In this document: positions 49,687-60,113 of the stretch, in pieces
How positions within the stretch are numbered: position 1 is the first letter of the stretch
Layout: every line of letters begins with the position of its first letter
Source of the DNA: Ahaetulla prasina
Taxonomy: Eukaryota > Chordata > Lepidosauria > Squamata > Colubridae
Direction: 5' to 3'
NCBI RefSeq assembly: GCF_028640845.1
Contig: NC_080548.1
Location: forward strand, 20,351,821-20,415,820
DNA length: 64,000 nt
Made by a program: the position numbers and the translations under genes
The notes under the pieces: model-generated
What the model was told of the DNA's origin: nothing
What the model saw: the letters and a program-made list of their open reading frames with translations, nothing else
The model's database searches: none

Positions 49687-50933
49687 TTTCTTTTTTAAAT
49701 AAAGTTTTATTAATTTTCTACTATTATCAACGGATAATTAGAACTGCAGAAAAAACAATGGCTACCAACCTGCCTTCCATTGAGGATCTGTACACTGCAC
49801 GAGTCAAAAAAAAGGGCTGTGAAAATATCTACAGATCCCTCGCATCCTGGACATAAACTGTTTCAACTCCTACCCTCAAAACGACACTACAGAGCACTGC
49901 ACACCAGAACAACTAGACACAAGGACAGTTTTTCCCCGAATGCCATCACTCTGCTTAACAACTAATTCCTACAATACTCTCAAATAATTTACCAAGACTG
50001 TATTACTATTATTCTTCTCTTCCTTATTAGTATCTCTCTCTTCCCACTTATTACTGTAACCATGTTGCTTGTATCTTTCAATTACATTGTTTTTGTTTCC
50101 TAGTAAGATTTAATAGCTTATTAGTAACTTTAACTATCACTAAGTGTTGTATCTTTTTATTCTTCTTGAATGTATTTTATTTTCCTTATGTACACTGAGA
50201 GCATATACACCTAAGACAAATTCCTTGTGTGTCCAATTACACTTGGCCAAGAAAAAATTCTCTTCTCTTCTCTTCTCTTCTCTTCTCTTCTCTTCTCTTC
50301 TCTTCTCTTCTCTTCTCTTCTCTTCTCTTCTCTTCTCCCTTCCCTTCCCTTCCCTTCCCTTCCCTTCCCTTTAGTTAGTGCTTAATAAACATAATGTTAT
50401 CTGGGTTATTATTACTATTATTATTACTATTATTATTATTATTATTATTTGCTTAACAATGCAAATTATATTAATCTTTATCCCTTTTTTCCAGCCATTG
50501 ATAAAATCAATCCCATGTTTGGTAGTATTCTGTATCTTCTTTCTGTTTAATCTTCAATGTAAGTCTGTCCATTTCTGCACAGTCCAATATCTTCTTAATT
50601 ATCTCCTCATCTAGTGGTATTCCTTCATTTTTCCAATGCTGCGCAAATACAATCCTCGCTGCTTGTTAGTACATGCAATATCAAATATACATTTTGTTTA
50701 TCAAAGTTTTCACATACTGTACCTAATTTTAAAAATGTTTTATAGATGGCATTTACCACTTGCTAGGATAGCCAAAATATTCAAAAATATGTCTAGTAAA
50801 TGTTGGAAATGTAACCAAAAACCTTGGCACATATTATCATCTATGGTGGACTTGTGCTAAAGCAAAAAACATTTGGGCAAAAATAACCATGTGGCTAGAA
50901 AAGATGTCAGGAAAACATATTGATCTTAAACCT
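49687..50933 (-). mobile_element. Twin-primed (5'-inverted) L1 insertion containing a CR1
   Basis: Direct repeats AGAAGCTTCAGTGTCAACTT (49665) and AGAAGCTTCAGTTTCAACTT (50934), about 22 bp, flank the block. Left part is antisense L1 3' end (TTTTTTAAATAAAGTTTTAT); right part 50735-50933 is sense ORF2 (KCWKCNQKPWHILSSMVDLC). Opposite orientations inside one duplication indicate 5' inversion. Confidence 0.78.
49731..50371 (+). mobile_element. Snake1-type CR1 3' end with (TCTTC)n and (CCTTC)n tail
   Basis: GGATAATTAGAACTGCAGAA, TGGCTACCAACCTGCCTTCC, GTGTCCAATTACACTTGGCC, then (CTCTT)n 50258-50336 and (CCTTC)n 50337-50371. Inserted into the L1. Confidence 0.88.
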
Positions 50934-50971
50934 AGAAGCTTCAGTTTCAACTTTCAGCTACCCTTTTAATA

Positions 50972-51110
50972 TACAGGTAGTCCTTGAATTGTGACCATTC
51001 ATTTAGTGACCAAAGTTACAACAGCACTGAAAAAAAATCACTTGGGTCCAGCTTTTACACTTACGACCATTGTAGCATGGTTAAAATTCAAGTGCTTGGG
51101 CAACTGGCAT

Positions 51111-51149
<39 letters not shown>

Positions 51150-51660
51150 TTTTATTTGCATTTATATCCCGCCCTTCTCCGAAGACTCAGGGCAGCTTAC
51201 ACTATGTCAAGCAATAGTCTTCATCCATTTGTATATTATATACAAAGTCAACTTATTGCCCCCAACAATCTGGGTCCTCATTTTACCTACCTTATAAAGG
51301 ATGGAAGGCTGAGTCAACCTTGGGCCTCGTGGGATTTGAACCTGCAGTAATTGCAAGCAGCTGCTGTTAATAACAGACTGCATTAGTCTGTTGAGCCACC
51401 AGAGGCCCATTTATGACAATTGCACTATCCTGGAGTCACGTGACCACCATTTGTAACCTTCCCAGCCAGTTTCGCACAAGCAAAGTTAATGGGGAATCCA
51501 GATTCACTCACTGATTACTTGATTCATGCAACATCTATAATGATCAGCTTAACAGCTATGGCAAAAAAAGATCCTGTAATGGGGAAAAACTCAGTGAACA
51601 AACTGCCTTGCTTAACAACAGAAAATTTGGGCTCAAGTATGGTCACAGGTTGAAGGCTAC
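50972..51660. mobile_element. 'Tagtccttgaattgtgacc' MITE split by a SINE
   Basis: Left part 50972-51107, right part 51411-51660 (GGGAATCCAGATTCACTCAC, TTGCTTAACAACAGAAAATT). SINE at 51108-51410 between them; CATTTAT borders both sides. Confidence 0.6.
51108..51410 (-). mobile_element. tRNA SINE with L2-type tail, antisense
   Basis: (TTTA)n tail 51109-51151, GCATTTATATCCCGCCCTTC, AACAATCTGGGTCCTCATTT, tRNA head reversed at CAGACTGCATTAGTCTGTTG. Confidence 0.8.
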
Positions 51661-51714
51661 CTGAATTGGCTGGGTTCATTCAACTGATTATGCTGAATCA
51701 GAGCATATTAATTC

Positions 51715-52300
51715 ATGGATAGGAGTTCTGCAACCCAACAAGACAGACACAGACTTCAGAGGATAATTAGAACTGCGGAAAAAAACAATGGCTACCAACC
51801 TGCCTTCCATTGAGGACCTGTATACTGCATGAGTCAAAAAGAGGGCTTTGAAAATATTTGCAGACCCCTCACATCCTGGACATAAACTGTTTCAACTCCT
51901 ACCCTCAAAATGACGCTACAGAGCACTGCACACCAGAACAACTAGACACAAGAACAGTTTCTTCCCGAATGCCATCACTCTGCTTAATAACTAATTCCCT
52001 CAACACTGTCAAACTATTTACTAAATCTGCACTACTGTTAAATCTTCTCATTGTTCCCATCACCCATCTCCTTCCACTTATGACTGCATGACTATAACTT
52101 TGTTGCTTGTATCCTTACGATTTATATTGATATTGTTTCCTGATTGCTTATTTGTATCCTATGACTATCATTAAGTGTTGTACCTTATGATTCTTGATGA
52201 ATGTATCTTTTCTTTTATGTACACTGAGAGCATATGCACCAAAGATAAATTCCTTGTGTGTCCAATCACATTTGGCCAATAAAGAATTCTATTCTATTCT
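51715..52300 (+). mobile_element. Snake1-type CR1 LINE 3' end, short ATTCT tail
   Basis: TAGGAGTTCTGCAACCCAAC, CATTGAGGACCTGTATACTG, GAACAACTAGACACAAGAAC, TTTGGCCAATAAAGAATTCT and only three ATTCT units. Confidence 0.88.
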
Positions 52301-52736
52301 AAGAGCCACAGGTTCCTGGCAAAAGCATGTAAGAGACAGACCTGAAACATGTACTTTCTTTTTGGCTTGGGGCAGGGTGGGTGGATTTCAAACAGTGGAT
52401 CATGTGAACAAAAGCAGTCAAGGGATCAGATGATCAGCAGCTGTTTGCAGAAAGCTCTGACTTCCTGGGAAGGCAGATTTGTTTGCAGATGTAAACACTC
52501 CCAAGCACAAACCTTGGTACTTCCAGGTAAAGGATCTCTGGCAGTTGCTTTGTCGATTGCGAAGAGAAGCTCGCAGCTGAGACCAATAAACTAAATGTGT
52601 TGACATTTATCAAGCAGCTTCTTGTAGTTGTGGAATCTGATAACGTCTAGCTGGCAAGGCAGAGAGTATTCTTTTTGACCTCTGCTCTAAATAGCTGAAA
52701 CTCCTGGATAAACTGCTCACTGCCCTGGCCTTACAT
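52301..52736. other. Intergenic DNA, no feature recognised
   Basis: Nothing recognised. Confidence 0.5.
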
Positions 52737-53012
52737 CAGAGGTGGGTTTCAGCAGGTTCTAACCAGTTCTGGAGAACCCATAGTGGAAATTTTGAGTAGT
52801 TCAGAGAACCGGCAAATACCACTTCTGACTGGCCCCTCCCCCATCTATTCTCTGCCTCCCGAGTCTCAGCTGAATGGGAGGAAATGGGGATTTTGCAGCA
52901 ACCTTCCCCTGGAGTGGGGAGGGAATGGAGATTTTACTGTATCCTTCCCCTGCCATGCCCACCAAGCCACACCCACAGAATCAGTAGTAAAAATTTTTGA
53001 ATCCCACCACGG
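52737..53012. mobile_element. hAT-like MITE family A
   Basis: CAGAGGTGGGTTTCAGCAGG to TTTTTGAATCCCACCACGG; perfect duplication CCTTACAT at 52729-52736 and 53013-53020. Two 41-bp-type units. Confidence 0.84.
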
Positions 53013-53293
53013 CCTTACATGTCATCTCCCAAGTGTTTGTGCTTTGTTAATCAAGCATCCAAAAACTCAGGAAATGGGAGTGTGTGTGTGTGTGCAGGCA
53101 CACAGACTTTAGGGAATGCATTTCCATGTACGATGTTGGATTGTGTCCACCCAAAATACTGGAATTGTCCAAGGACTACTTCATAGGTAACCTTTCAGAA
53201 CAATAAAACTCTGATGGATTCATAGCATTTCTTCCAGAAACTATCTGGAATTAGCTACCAGCTCCTGGAATTTCTGCTCACCTGGCTAAGTTT

Positions 53294-53826
53294 TGTTGGA
53301 AGAAATGTTCATCTGGGTTCAATTCCAAGTGGGGAAAAAGACACTGGAAACATGGAGACTGCTTGGAAAGATGGTTTAATGGAGGACAGGTTCACGTGGT
53401 TTGAGTTCCTGAACAGAAAAGAGACAAGATACTGAGCGTACCTTGGTTTTATGCCCTCTCTGAGCTTTGAACTTCCTGGGGCACAGGAAGAGTATCCTGA
53501 TTGGTTGTCAGACTCCCAGGGGGTGGGGGTCTTAGCTAGACTTGCTGGCTGATGTAATCTTCCCAGGTGCCATGTGGTGAGTTTCTATTGCTAGATGGGT
53601 CCTATTGTGTTGCAGATGATGGTCCATTGACAAAGGTGGGGAGAATGAGTTTCTGCCTCTGGCCCATTGACAAAGGTGCGGGGAGGCAGGAAACTGCAGG
53701 GAGCTGCTTTGTCCTTAAAACATGTTTCTCCATTTCTCATCCAGGGAAATATAATATTCTGCCCTTTTTAATATTTTCTAAAATATTTCATTCTTCTAGG
53801 AGAGGGGTGGGTGCTAACTTCCTACA
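53294..53826. mobile_element. Solo-LTR-like repeat
   Basis: TGTTGGAAG at the start and CTTCCTACA at the end are imperfect inverted repeats with TG...CA; AGTTT/GTTTT borders suggest a 5-bp duplication. Homologous to 25933-26805. Contains CTGATTGGTTGTCAGAC. Confidence 0.55.
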
Positions 53827-53831
53827 GTTTT

Positions 53832-54294
53832 ATCCAAATTGTTTCTAAATCTGGCTAATGTCTTAGTAGCATGTATGAATCCATCTGTATTGGCTTGAAG
53901 TCAATTAGGCATTGTTAAAAGCAACCCAAAATTCTAGCTTAGCACAAAGTGGTATAAACAAACCAGTGCAACAAGTAAAATAAAAATAGTAAATAAAAAT
54001 ATCTATTAGATGGAAAAAAGAGTAACACATAATGGGAATTCCATTCTTGGCACCGGCAGCATTGCAAGATTTAGACCACAAAGTCTTCTGGAAAACCAAG
54101 TTTTTTTCAAGCTTCTGGAAGGCTTTGATAGGGATGGCCAGCTCAAGCTTTGTGGTTTCTTTAATTTAAACAAGCTTCAGTGCCCCTAATTATGAAACAG
54201 CTCTGTGGAAGAGAAAGAAAATGTAGAACTAAACATGGGAAGAAACTATTGAAAAACCTAGATGCTTGTATACATCCTGACAATGCATCTTGCT
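53832..54294. other. Intergenic DNA, no feature recognised
   Basis: Nothing recognised. Confidence 0.5.
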
Positions 54295-54643
54295 TAAAGA
54301 TAAAGGCAAAGGTTCCCCTCGCACATATGTGGTAGTTGTTCCCGACTCTAGGGGGCAGTGCTCATCTCAGTTTCAAAGCTGAAGAGCCAGCGCTATCCGA
54401 AGACATTTCCATGGTCATGTGGCTGGCATGGCTAAATGCCAAAGGTGCACAGAACACTGTTATCTTCCCACCAAAGGTGGTCCTTATTTTTCTACTTGCA
54501 TTTTTTACGTGCTTTCGAACTGCTAGGTTGGCAGAAGCTGGGACAAGTAATGGGAGCTCACCCCATTACGCAGCACTAGGGATTCGAACCGCTAACTTAT
54601 CGATCGACAAGCTCAGCGTCTTAGCCACCTAGCCACCTTGCAT
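54295..54643 (-). mobile_element. Sauria-type SINE, antisense
   Basis: GGCAAAGGTTCCCCTCGCAC, CCGACTCTAGGGGGCAGTGC, CAGTTTCAAAGCTGAAGAGC, and at the right the tRNA head GATTCGAACCGCTAACTTAT, GATCGACAAGCTCAGCGTCT. Confidence 0.82.
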
Positions 54644-54990
54644 TTTGCTTAGAGACCATAAAACTAGCAAAACTACTGGATGTGTGCAGTCATGTAACAT
54701 CCTAAACTACGTTACTGTTGGCCACGTGGGGTAAACTAGATAGGAATAACAATTAGATGAGCTATTTCTACTTTATTATAAAGCTATATTGACAGAATTT
54801 TGCAAATCTGAAAGTACAATGCTTCCCCTCCCCCATCTCCTTTACAGCCCAAAAAACTAAGGAAGTTTCTTACGAGCTTCTTGTCCTTCCCATTATGCAG
54901 CTGAAAGCTACACTGTCTCTTATCTGACCCTTCCCTTGGCAGTGTCCCATAAGCCCGTCTCCCAAGGTCTTTTCCACATACCATTCCATG

Positions 54991-55421
54991 CAGGGGTGGG
55001 CTTCAAAATTTTTAGCAAGGGGTTCTCTGCCTAGTTGCTGGGTGGGCGTGGCCATGGTGGGTGTTGCCTAATCAGCCTCATGCACCATGGCGGGGGGAGC
55101 ATTTTTGCCCTCCCCGGACTCCAGAGGCTTTTCTCGAGCCGCCGGGAAAGCAAAATCAGCATCCCCAGGCTCCAGAGGCCCTCTGGAGGCCGGAATCAGG
55201 TCTGTTTCCGGCCTTCCCGAACTTCCAGCAGGGTCATTTTTCGCCCACCCCGAGCCTCTGCGTGCGCCCTACATTTTCCTGCATCTAAAACAGGCTGCGT
55301 GGGGACTCCTGGGGTGGGTGGGGCAGAGTGGGCGGGGCCAGTCAGGAGTGGGATTTGTGGGTTCTCCAAACTGCACAGAATCTTAGCTTGAGGTTCTCCC
55401 GAACCCCCAGCAGCCCACCCG
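54991..55421. mobile_element. hAT-like MITE family C, reverse copy
   Basis: CAGGGGTGGGCTTCAAAATT to GAACCCCCAGCAGCCCACCC; flanks ATTCCATG and ATCACATG (6 of 8). Confidence 0.7.
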
Positions 55422-55769
55422 ATCACATGTCCTCCTTGATATATGCATTAAATCACAACTGGTTGGATTTACAGCATTTGGCCCTAAGTAGGCTCTGAAA
55501 ACTACAATAGTTGAGTTCACATAGCAGGCTGTTCCACAAGTCCCTACCAGAGTTTTGGTTTTGTGTGTGGTGTGTATCCTGGCTGTTGCAGGCTGGAAGG
55601 TCCCTCTTCAATGGTATCTTTATCACCATTTAGGGTCTTCTGCCCCAGATTCTCTTTCTTGTTACTCTCAAGTCTGTCAAGAATCAGGCATTTGGTTTTT
55701 GTTAAAATGACTTTGGGAAATGAACCAGTGGGAAAGGCTGCTTGTGAAACCCAGGATGGACTTAGAAAT

Positions 55770-56006
55770 GGAATGCACTACCAGACTCTGTGGTCTCTTC
55801 CCAAAATCCCCAAAGCTTTAACCTAAAACTATCTACTATTGACCTCACCCCATTCCTAAGAGGTCTGTAAGGGGCGTGCATAAGAGCACCAGTGTGCCTA
55901 CCGTTCCTGTCCTAATGTTCCTTTTGATTGTATCCAATTCGTATAGTTATTTCATGCTTATGCTTATATATACTGTTCTGACAAACAAACAAACAAACAA
56001 ACAAAT
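55770..56006 (+). mobile_element. LINE 3' end, same family as 19390
   Basis: CACTACCAGACTCTGTGGTC, CTATTGACCTCACCCCATTC, CTAAGAGGTCTGTAAGGGGC and a final (AAAC)n tail 55981-56006. Confidence 0.65.
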
Positions 56007-56775
56007 AAAATGAGAAACCAAACCTATGGTGCAAATTAGGATTAGGTTCACCGATTGCTTCATGTCCATTTCAGGAACTTGCTCAATGCTTCACAAACCA
56101 ATGTTAAAAATAGGGTAGATTTCACCAAAGACTCCAAAATTAACTCTGACCAACCCATGGAACGTGTTCATTAAACAAGATGTTTTTGTGCATGGTTTTC
56201 CCTTGGGATTTATTAGACTTCCTTCAAGTTAACTGTTTTATTTCAACTTTTTTGCCTCAACTTGGGTGAGAATTGTTTGGAAGGCTGCATTCATTGTTGC
56301 CAGTTGTGTCTCTCTTTTGCCTCTCCCTTCTTTTACCAGTCATAACATCCTCATTTCCCTCTAAGATCTCATACCTTAAGAGAGCTGACTTTCCCAGCTT
56401 CAGTTGCCTGTAAGGAAGTTAGTTAGTTAATGGGTGTTTTTAGCAAAGAACTGAAATGTTTTCCTCCAATCATGGTCCAAGGTGCAAACTGCAGGATCTT
56501 TCAAATATTCTGAGTTGTCTACTAGGCGTATTTAAAAAAAAATGTCAAACTAGCACATACAATAATGCAACTGAAAACAGGTGGAACTTTGATTGCACCA
56601 TCAATCATTATTCTCCACTTCACTACCAACTGGGCTTCACACTCCTGAGACTTTTGAGATTAATACTATTAATACTCTTACCTCTGATGCTAAGCTTTGG
56701 TGTGCTCACTTACCTGTGTGGGGAGGGGATTTCTCAACACATTCAGCCCAACCCAACTCACATCATGGTTTAAGC
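56007..56775. other. Intergenic DNA, no feature recognised
   Basis: Chance frames only. Confidence 0.5.
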
Positions 56776-56872
56776 CAGGGGTGTCCAACCTTGGCAACTT
56801 TAGGGCTGCCTGCCTGGGGAATGCTGGGAGTTGAAGTCCACAGGTCTTTACAGTTGCCAATACTGGACACCC
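56776..56872. mobile_element. Palindromic hAT-like MITE, family D, shortened
   Basis: CAGGGGTGTCCAACCTTGGC to GTTGCCAATACTGGACACCC. Confidence 0.65.
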
Positions 56873-56892
56873 TTGGCTTAGGTGAATGCAGA

Positions 56893-57408
56893 ATCAGAAT
56901 CAAGTTTGGAGATCTTCTAGTCCAACCCCCTGCTCAAGCAGGAGATCCTATATCATCTCAGACAAGTGACTGTCTGGTCTCTTCTTAAAAAATTCCAGTG
57001 ATGAAGCACCCACAATGTCTGAAGGCAACCTGAAGGCATTGGTTAATTGTCCTCACTTTTAAGAGATTTCTCCTCAATTCCAGGTTGCTTCTCTCCTTGA
57101 TTAGTTTCCATCCATTTTTTTCCTGTTCTGCCCTCTGGTGCTTTGGAAAATAAGTTGATCCCCTCTTCTTTGTGGCAACCTCCCCCCAAAATACTGGCAT
57201 ACTGCTATCATGCCACCCCTGGTCCTTTTCTCTAGACTAGCCAAACCCAAATACTCCAACTGTTTTTCGTACCATATGTTTTAGCCTCCAGGCCTTTAAT
57301 CATCTTAGTTGCACTTCTCTGCACTTTGTCCAGAGTCTCAACATCTTTTTTGTAATGTGGTAACCAAAACTGGATGCAATATTCCAGGTGTGGTCTTCTC
57401 TAAACTAA
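56893..57408 (-). mobile_element. CR1 LINE 3' end, antisense, longest copy
   Basis: CTTCTAGTCCAACCCCCTGC through the ORF2 C-terminus ([20 protein letters not shown]) to CATCTTTTTTGTAATGTGGT and AACCAAAACTGGATGCAATA. Confidence 0.82.
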
Positions 57409-57412
57409 AGCA

Positions 57413-57500
57413 GAGTTCCTTGTGTGTCCAATCACACTTGGCCAATAAAAAATTCTATTCTATTCTATTCTATTCTATTCTATTCTATTCTATTCTATTC
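57413..57500 (+). mobile_element. Snake1-type CR1 tail fragment with (ATTCT)n
   Basis: GAGTTCCTTGTGTGTCCAAT, CACACTTGGCCAATAAAAAA, then nine to ten ATTCT units. Only the last about 40 bp of the LINE remain, joined to the antisense CR1. Confidence 0.8.
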
Positions 57501-57544
57501 TTCTTGTTGTGTTTACTGCACCCCCCTCAGGGGACATAACAATT

Positions 57545-57630
57545 CTAACCTAACCTAACCTAACCTAGCCTAGCCTAGCCTAACCTAAACCTAAACCTAA
57601 ACCTAAACCTAAACCTAAACCTAAACGAAA
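57545..57630 (+). repeat. (CCTAA)n / (CCTAG)n / (CCTAAA)n array
   Basis: Pentamers CTAAC, CTAGC, then about seven CCTAAA hexamers, decaying into AAACGAAACG and CCAAACCGAACC. It differs from vertebrate telomere CCCTAA. Confidence 0.85.
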
Positions 57631-58126
57631 CGAACCCAAACCGAACCAAACCAGCTTTCACCTAAACCGGGAACAAATCCAGCTTCTCAAGTTTTGCCCC
57701 TCAGGACGGTTGTCTCTTATTCACTGGCGATTCCTGGATCAGGGCCAAAGCCCAAACATAGTCCTGCAAAGGAGGGAGGGGGTGCTACCGTTGGAAGGGT
57801 CTCGATTGCCCCCCTCCCCTCATCTTTCAAAGCCTTCCCCCTTGTTTCCCCACCGCAGCTGTGGTCACCTCTCCGCTTGGATAATCTCCTTCCTTGTTTG
57901 GACTAAGCCAGCCAACCAGCCACCAACCAACCTCACCCTGAGCGAAAGACAAGTGAAACTCCCTCTCTTCCCCCCTCCCTCCACCCAGCGTGTATGGGGA
58001 CGGGGGGGGGTGTTGCCGTGTGAGAGCCAGAGGCGGAGCGGCGGTGCCAAAATTTTGCTGAGCTCAGGGCGCTCTGGGCAGCAGCCGAGCCCAGAGCTGG
58101 TGACATTTCCGGTTGCAAGCGGCCAG

Positions 58127-58134
58127 CCAATTGG
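58127..58134. promoter_or_regulatory. Overlapping CCAAT/ATTGG box in the CpG island
   Basis: CCAATTGG within GCGGCCAGCCAATTGGTGAT, in a GC-rich setting: a plausible NF-Y site. Confidence 0.4.
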
Positions 58135-58539
58135 TGATCGCAGCCGGGCTCGCCGGAGCAACGAGACGCAAAATAGGATAATCTCTATCTCTCTCTGTGT
58201 CCCCCCCCTCCCTCCCCAGCTTTCTCTCCCCTTGTAGGAGGCGGGAAGGCCAGGACAGAGCCGGAGCCGCTCCACCACCGCCCCCAGCGGCTTGGCAGCC
58301 CCAGCAAAGAGAGCGCGACGCAGCCCTTGAGCAGCTGGCCTTGGCTTGGCGTTCCAAAGGGGCGGGGCTTTCGCTCTGCAGCGCTGTGTGAGTTCAAGCC
58401 CCGCAAGGGGTGGCACTCTGCACACGCCCGGAGGCTGCTTTGTCTCGGCTTCTCCCCCAAAACGATATATTTATATTCGGACTGTGTACTGTAGCTTTAA
58501 AACGATATATATATATATATATTCGGACGGAGCCCGGTA

Positions 58540-59196
58540 GATTTCGCCCAACGAGCTTGATGTCGCTCCCCGGCGCCGAGGCTTGAAGGAAGGAGCGCTC
58601 CGTCAGGTCGCCCGCGCGCTCTGCACGCGCTCAGGAGCCTCTTTCTTTCTCTCTCTCTCTCTCTCTCTCTCGTCCCGGCCAAAGCTCCCGGGAGGGGCTG
58701 CGTTGAAAGGCACCGGGCGAGGGGCGGTAGCTGAAGCGGCCTCTCGATGTAGGATGTCTCCTCTTCGCCAATGGCTCGGCGGCTCCCGGCGGGGAGGACG
58801 ACGCGGCTGCCCTCCTGAGGCGCCCGCCCTGGAGACGAGGCGGCGGCGGCGGCAGCGGCAGCAGAGGCAGCGGCGGCAGCGGCGGGTTTCCTCCGGCAAC
58901 TTCGCTCAGGTTTCCCCGGCGGCCGAGCGCCTGGTGGGCTCGTCGTCCTCCTTGGCCGGGCTTATCCTGGAGCGCTGAGGCGGCGCTTCGCGGATCCGCG
59001 GCCGGAGAAGCCCGGCTCCAGCCCGCCTTCCCCACCCCCCCGCCGCTTTTCCGTCCCCTCTGGACCGGCCCGTGGATTTCGGAGCTTGTTGGGCAGCGCT
59101 GCGTCTCCCGTCGTCTTTGAAACAAAACGTCGGACGGCCCGGTGTTGCCAGTCGCTTCTCCGAGACTCCCTTATTATTATTATTATTTTGGATGCG
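58540..59196 (+). other. Candidate non-coding first exon (5' UTR)
   Basis: GC-rich region ending GGATGCG followed by donor GTGAGTAG at 59197. A 131-codon frame (58583-58978) stops at 58978, so the exon is more likely 5' UTR. No transcript start can be fixed. Which gene it serves is unknown; neighbours of SERINC2 in other vertebrates are candidates only. Confidence 0.4.
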
Positions 59197-59235
59197 GTGA
59201 GTAGCGGGCTTTTGGGTTGTAAAGGCAAGAAAAGA

Positions 59236-59372
59236 AGTTAAACAGTAGCGGAGTCGGATGGGACCGTGGAGGTCATTTAGTCCAACCCCCTTGCTCACGC
59301 AGGAGACCTGTACTAGGGATTCGAACTGCCGACCTTTCTGATCGACAAGCTCAGCGTCTTAGCCACTGAGCC
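59236..59372 (-). mobile_element. Short tRNA SINE with CR1-type tail, antisense
   Basis: Minus strand: GCGGCTCAGTGGCTAAGACG (A box), GCAGTTCGAATCCC (B box), AGTACAGGTCTCCTGCGTGA, GGGGGTTGGACTAAATGACC, then the CR1 3' end. tRNA head and CR1 tail are joined directly at the point expected for a chimeric SINE. Lies 40 bp after the candidate donor at 59197. Confidence 0.75.
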
Positions 59373-59954
59373 GCTTAGTCAGGGGGAAAAAAAAGAAAAA
59401 AAGAAAGAAAAAAGAAAAAGAAAAGAAGCCCCTTCCCCAAAATGAGCTGTGTGGGGATCCGATCTCGGGGCCATCCTGGAGAAAAGGAGCGTGGGGGGGG
59501 AAAGAAGAATGGGTGGGATGTTCCCATCCCGTCGCGCGTCCCCGCGAGGGGCTCACACGAAGCCCTTCTCGCCTCGCGTGCCGGGAGGAGACGGACGGGT
59601 TCCCGCGAGGGGCTGCGGAGGTCGAGTCCGACCGCGTAAAGTCGTGTGGCACCCAACTTCGGGGTGAAAGATCTTCTCAAGGCGCTAGTTCTCAGTCAGG
59701 CGGCCGGGTGAGCTGCCGGTGACCCCGCAGGAACGTTGTATTATTATTATTATTATTATTATTTGGTCTCGTTTCTAAAGTTTGGCTTATTTTTTGAGAG
59801 GACGTGCGCTGTCGGCCAAAAAAAAAAAAGGACGCGTCGGGAAAAAAAACCACTGTAATCGCGGATGAGATCTTGTGCAAATAAACGCGGCAGGGCTTCC
59901 CTTTTGGAAATGAGAGGCTTAGGACTGTACCGAATATGCGTGTTTACTCGGAAG

Positions 59955-60113
59955 CAAAGTGTAAGGTTTCCTGCCTAAGCAGGGGGTTCGACTAGAAGAC
60001 CTCCAAGGTCCCTTCCAACTCTGCTATTCTATTCTATTCTATGCTATGCTATGCTATGCTATGCTATGCTATGCTATGCTATGCTATGCTATGCTATGCT
60101 ATTCTAATGCACT
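59955..60113 (+). mobile_element. CR1 3' end with (ATGCT)n tail
   Basis: GTAAGGTTTCCTGCCTAAGC, AGACCTCCAAGGTCCCTTCC, then three ATTCT units followed by about 13 ATGCT units (60040-60105). Inside the CpG island. Confidence 0.8.

Noticed and set aside
57585..57627. Interstitial telomere repeat
   Set aside because: Unit is CCTAAA, not CCCTAA, and is continuous with CCTAA/CCTAG variants of simple-repeat origin.
57865..58425. 186-codon minus-strand and 175-codon plus-strand frames in the CpG island
   Set aside because: Long frames are expected in GC-rich DNA; codon use and sequence show no protein family.
58583..58978. 131-codon frame with arginine/glutamine runs
   Set aside because: Mostly translated (GGC/GCA)n; probably 5' UTR.
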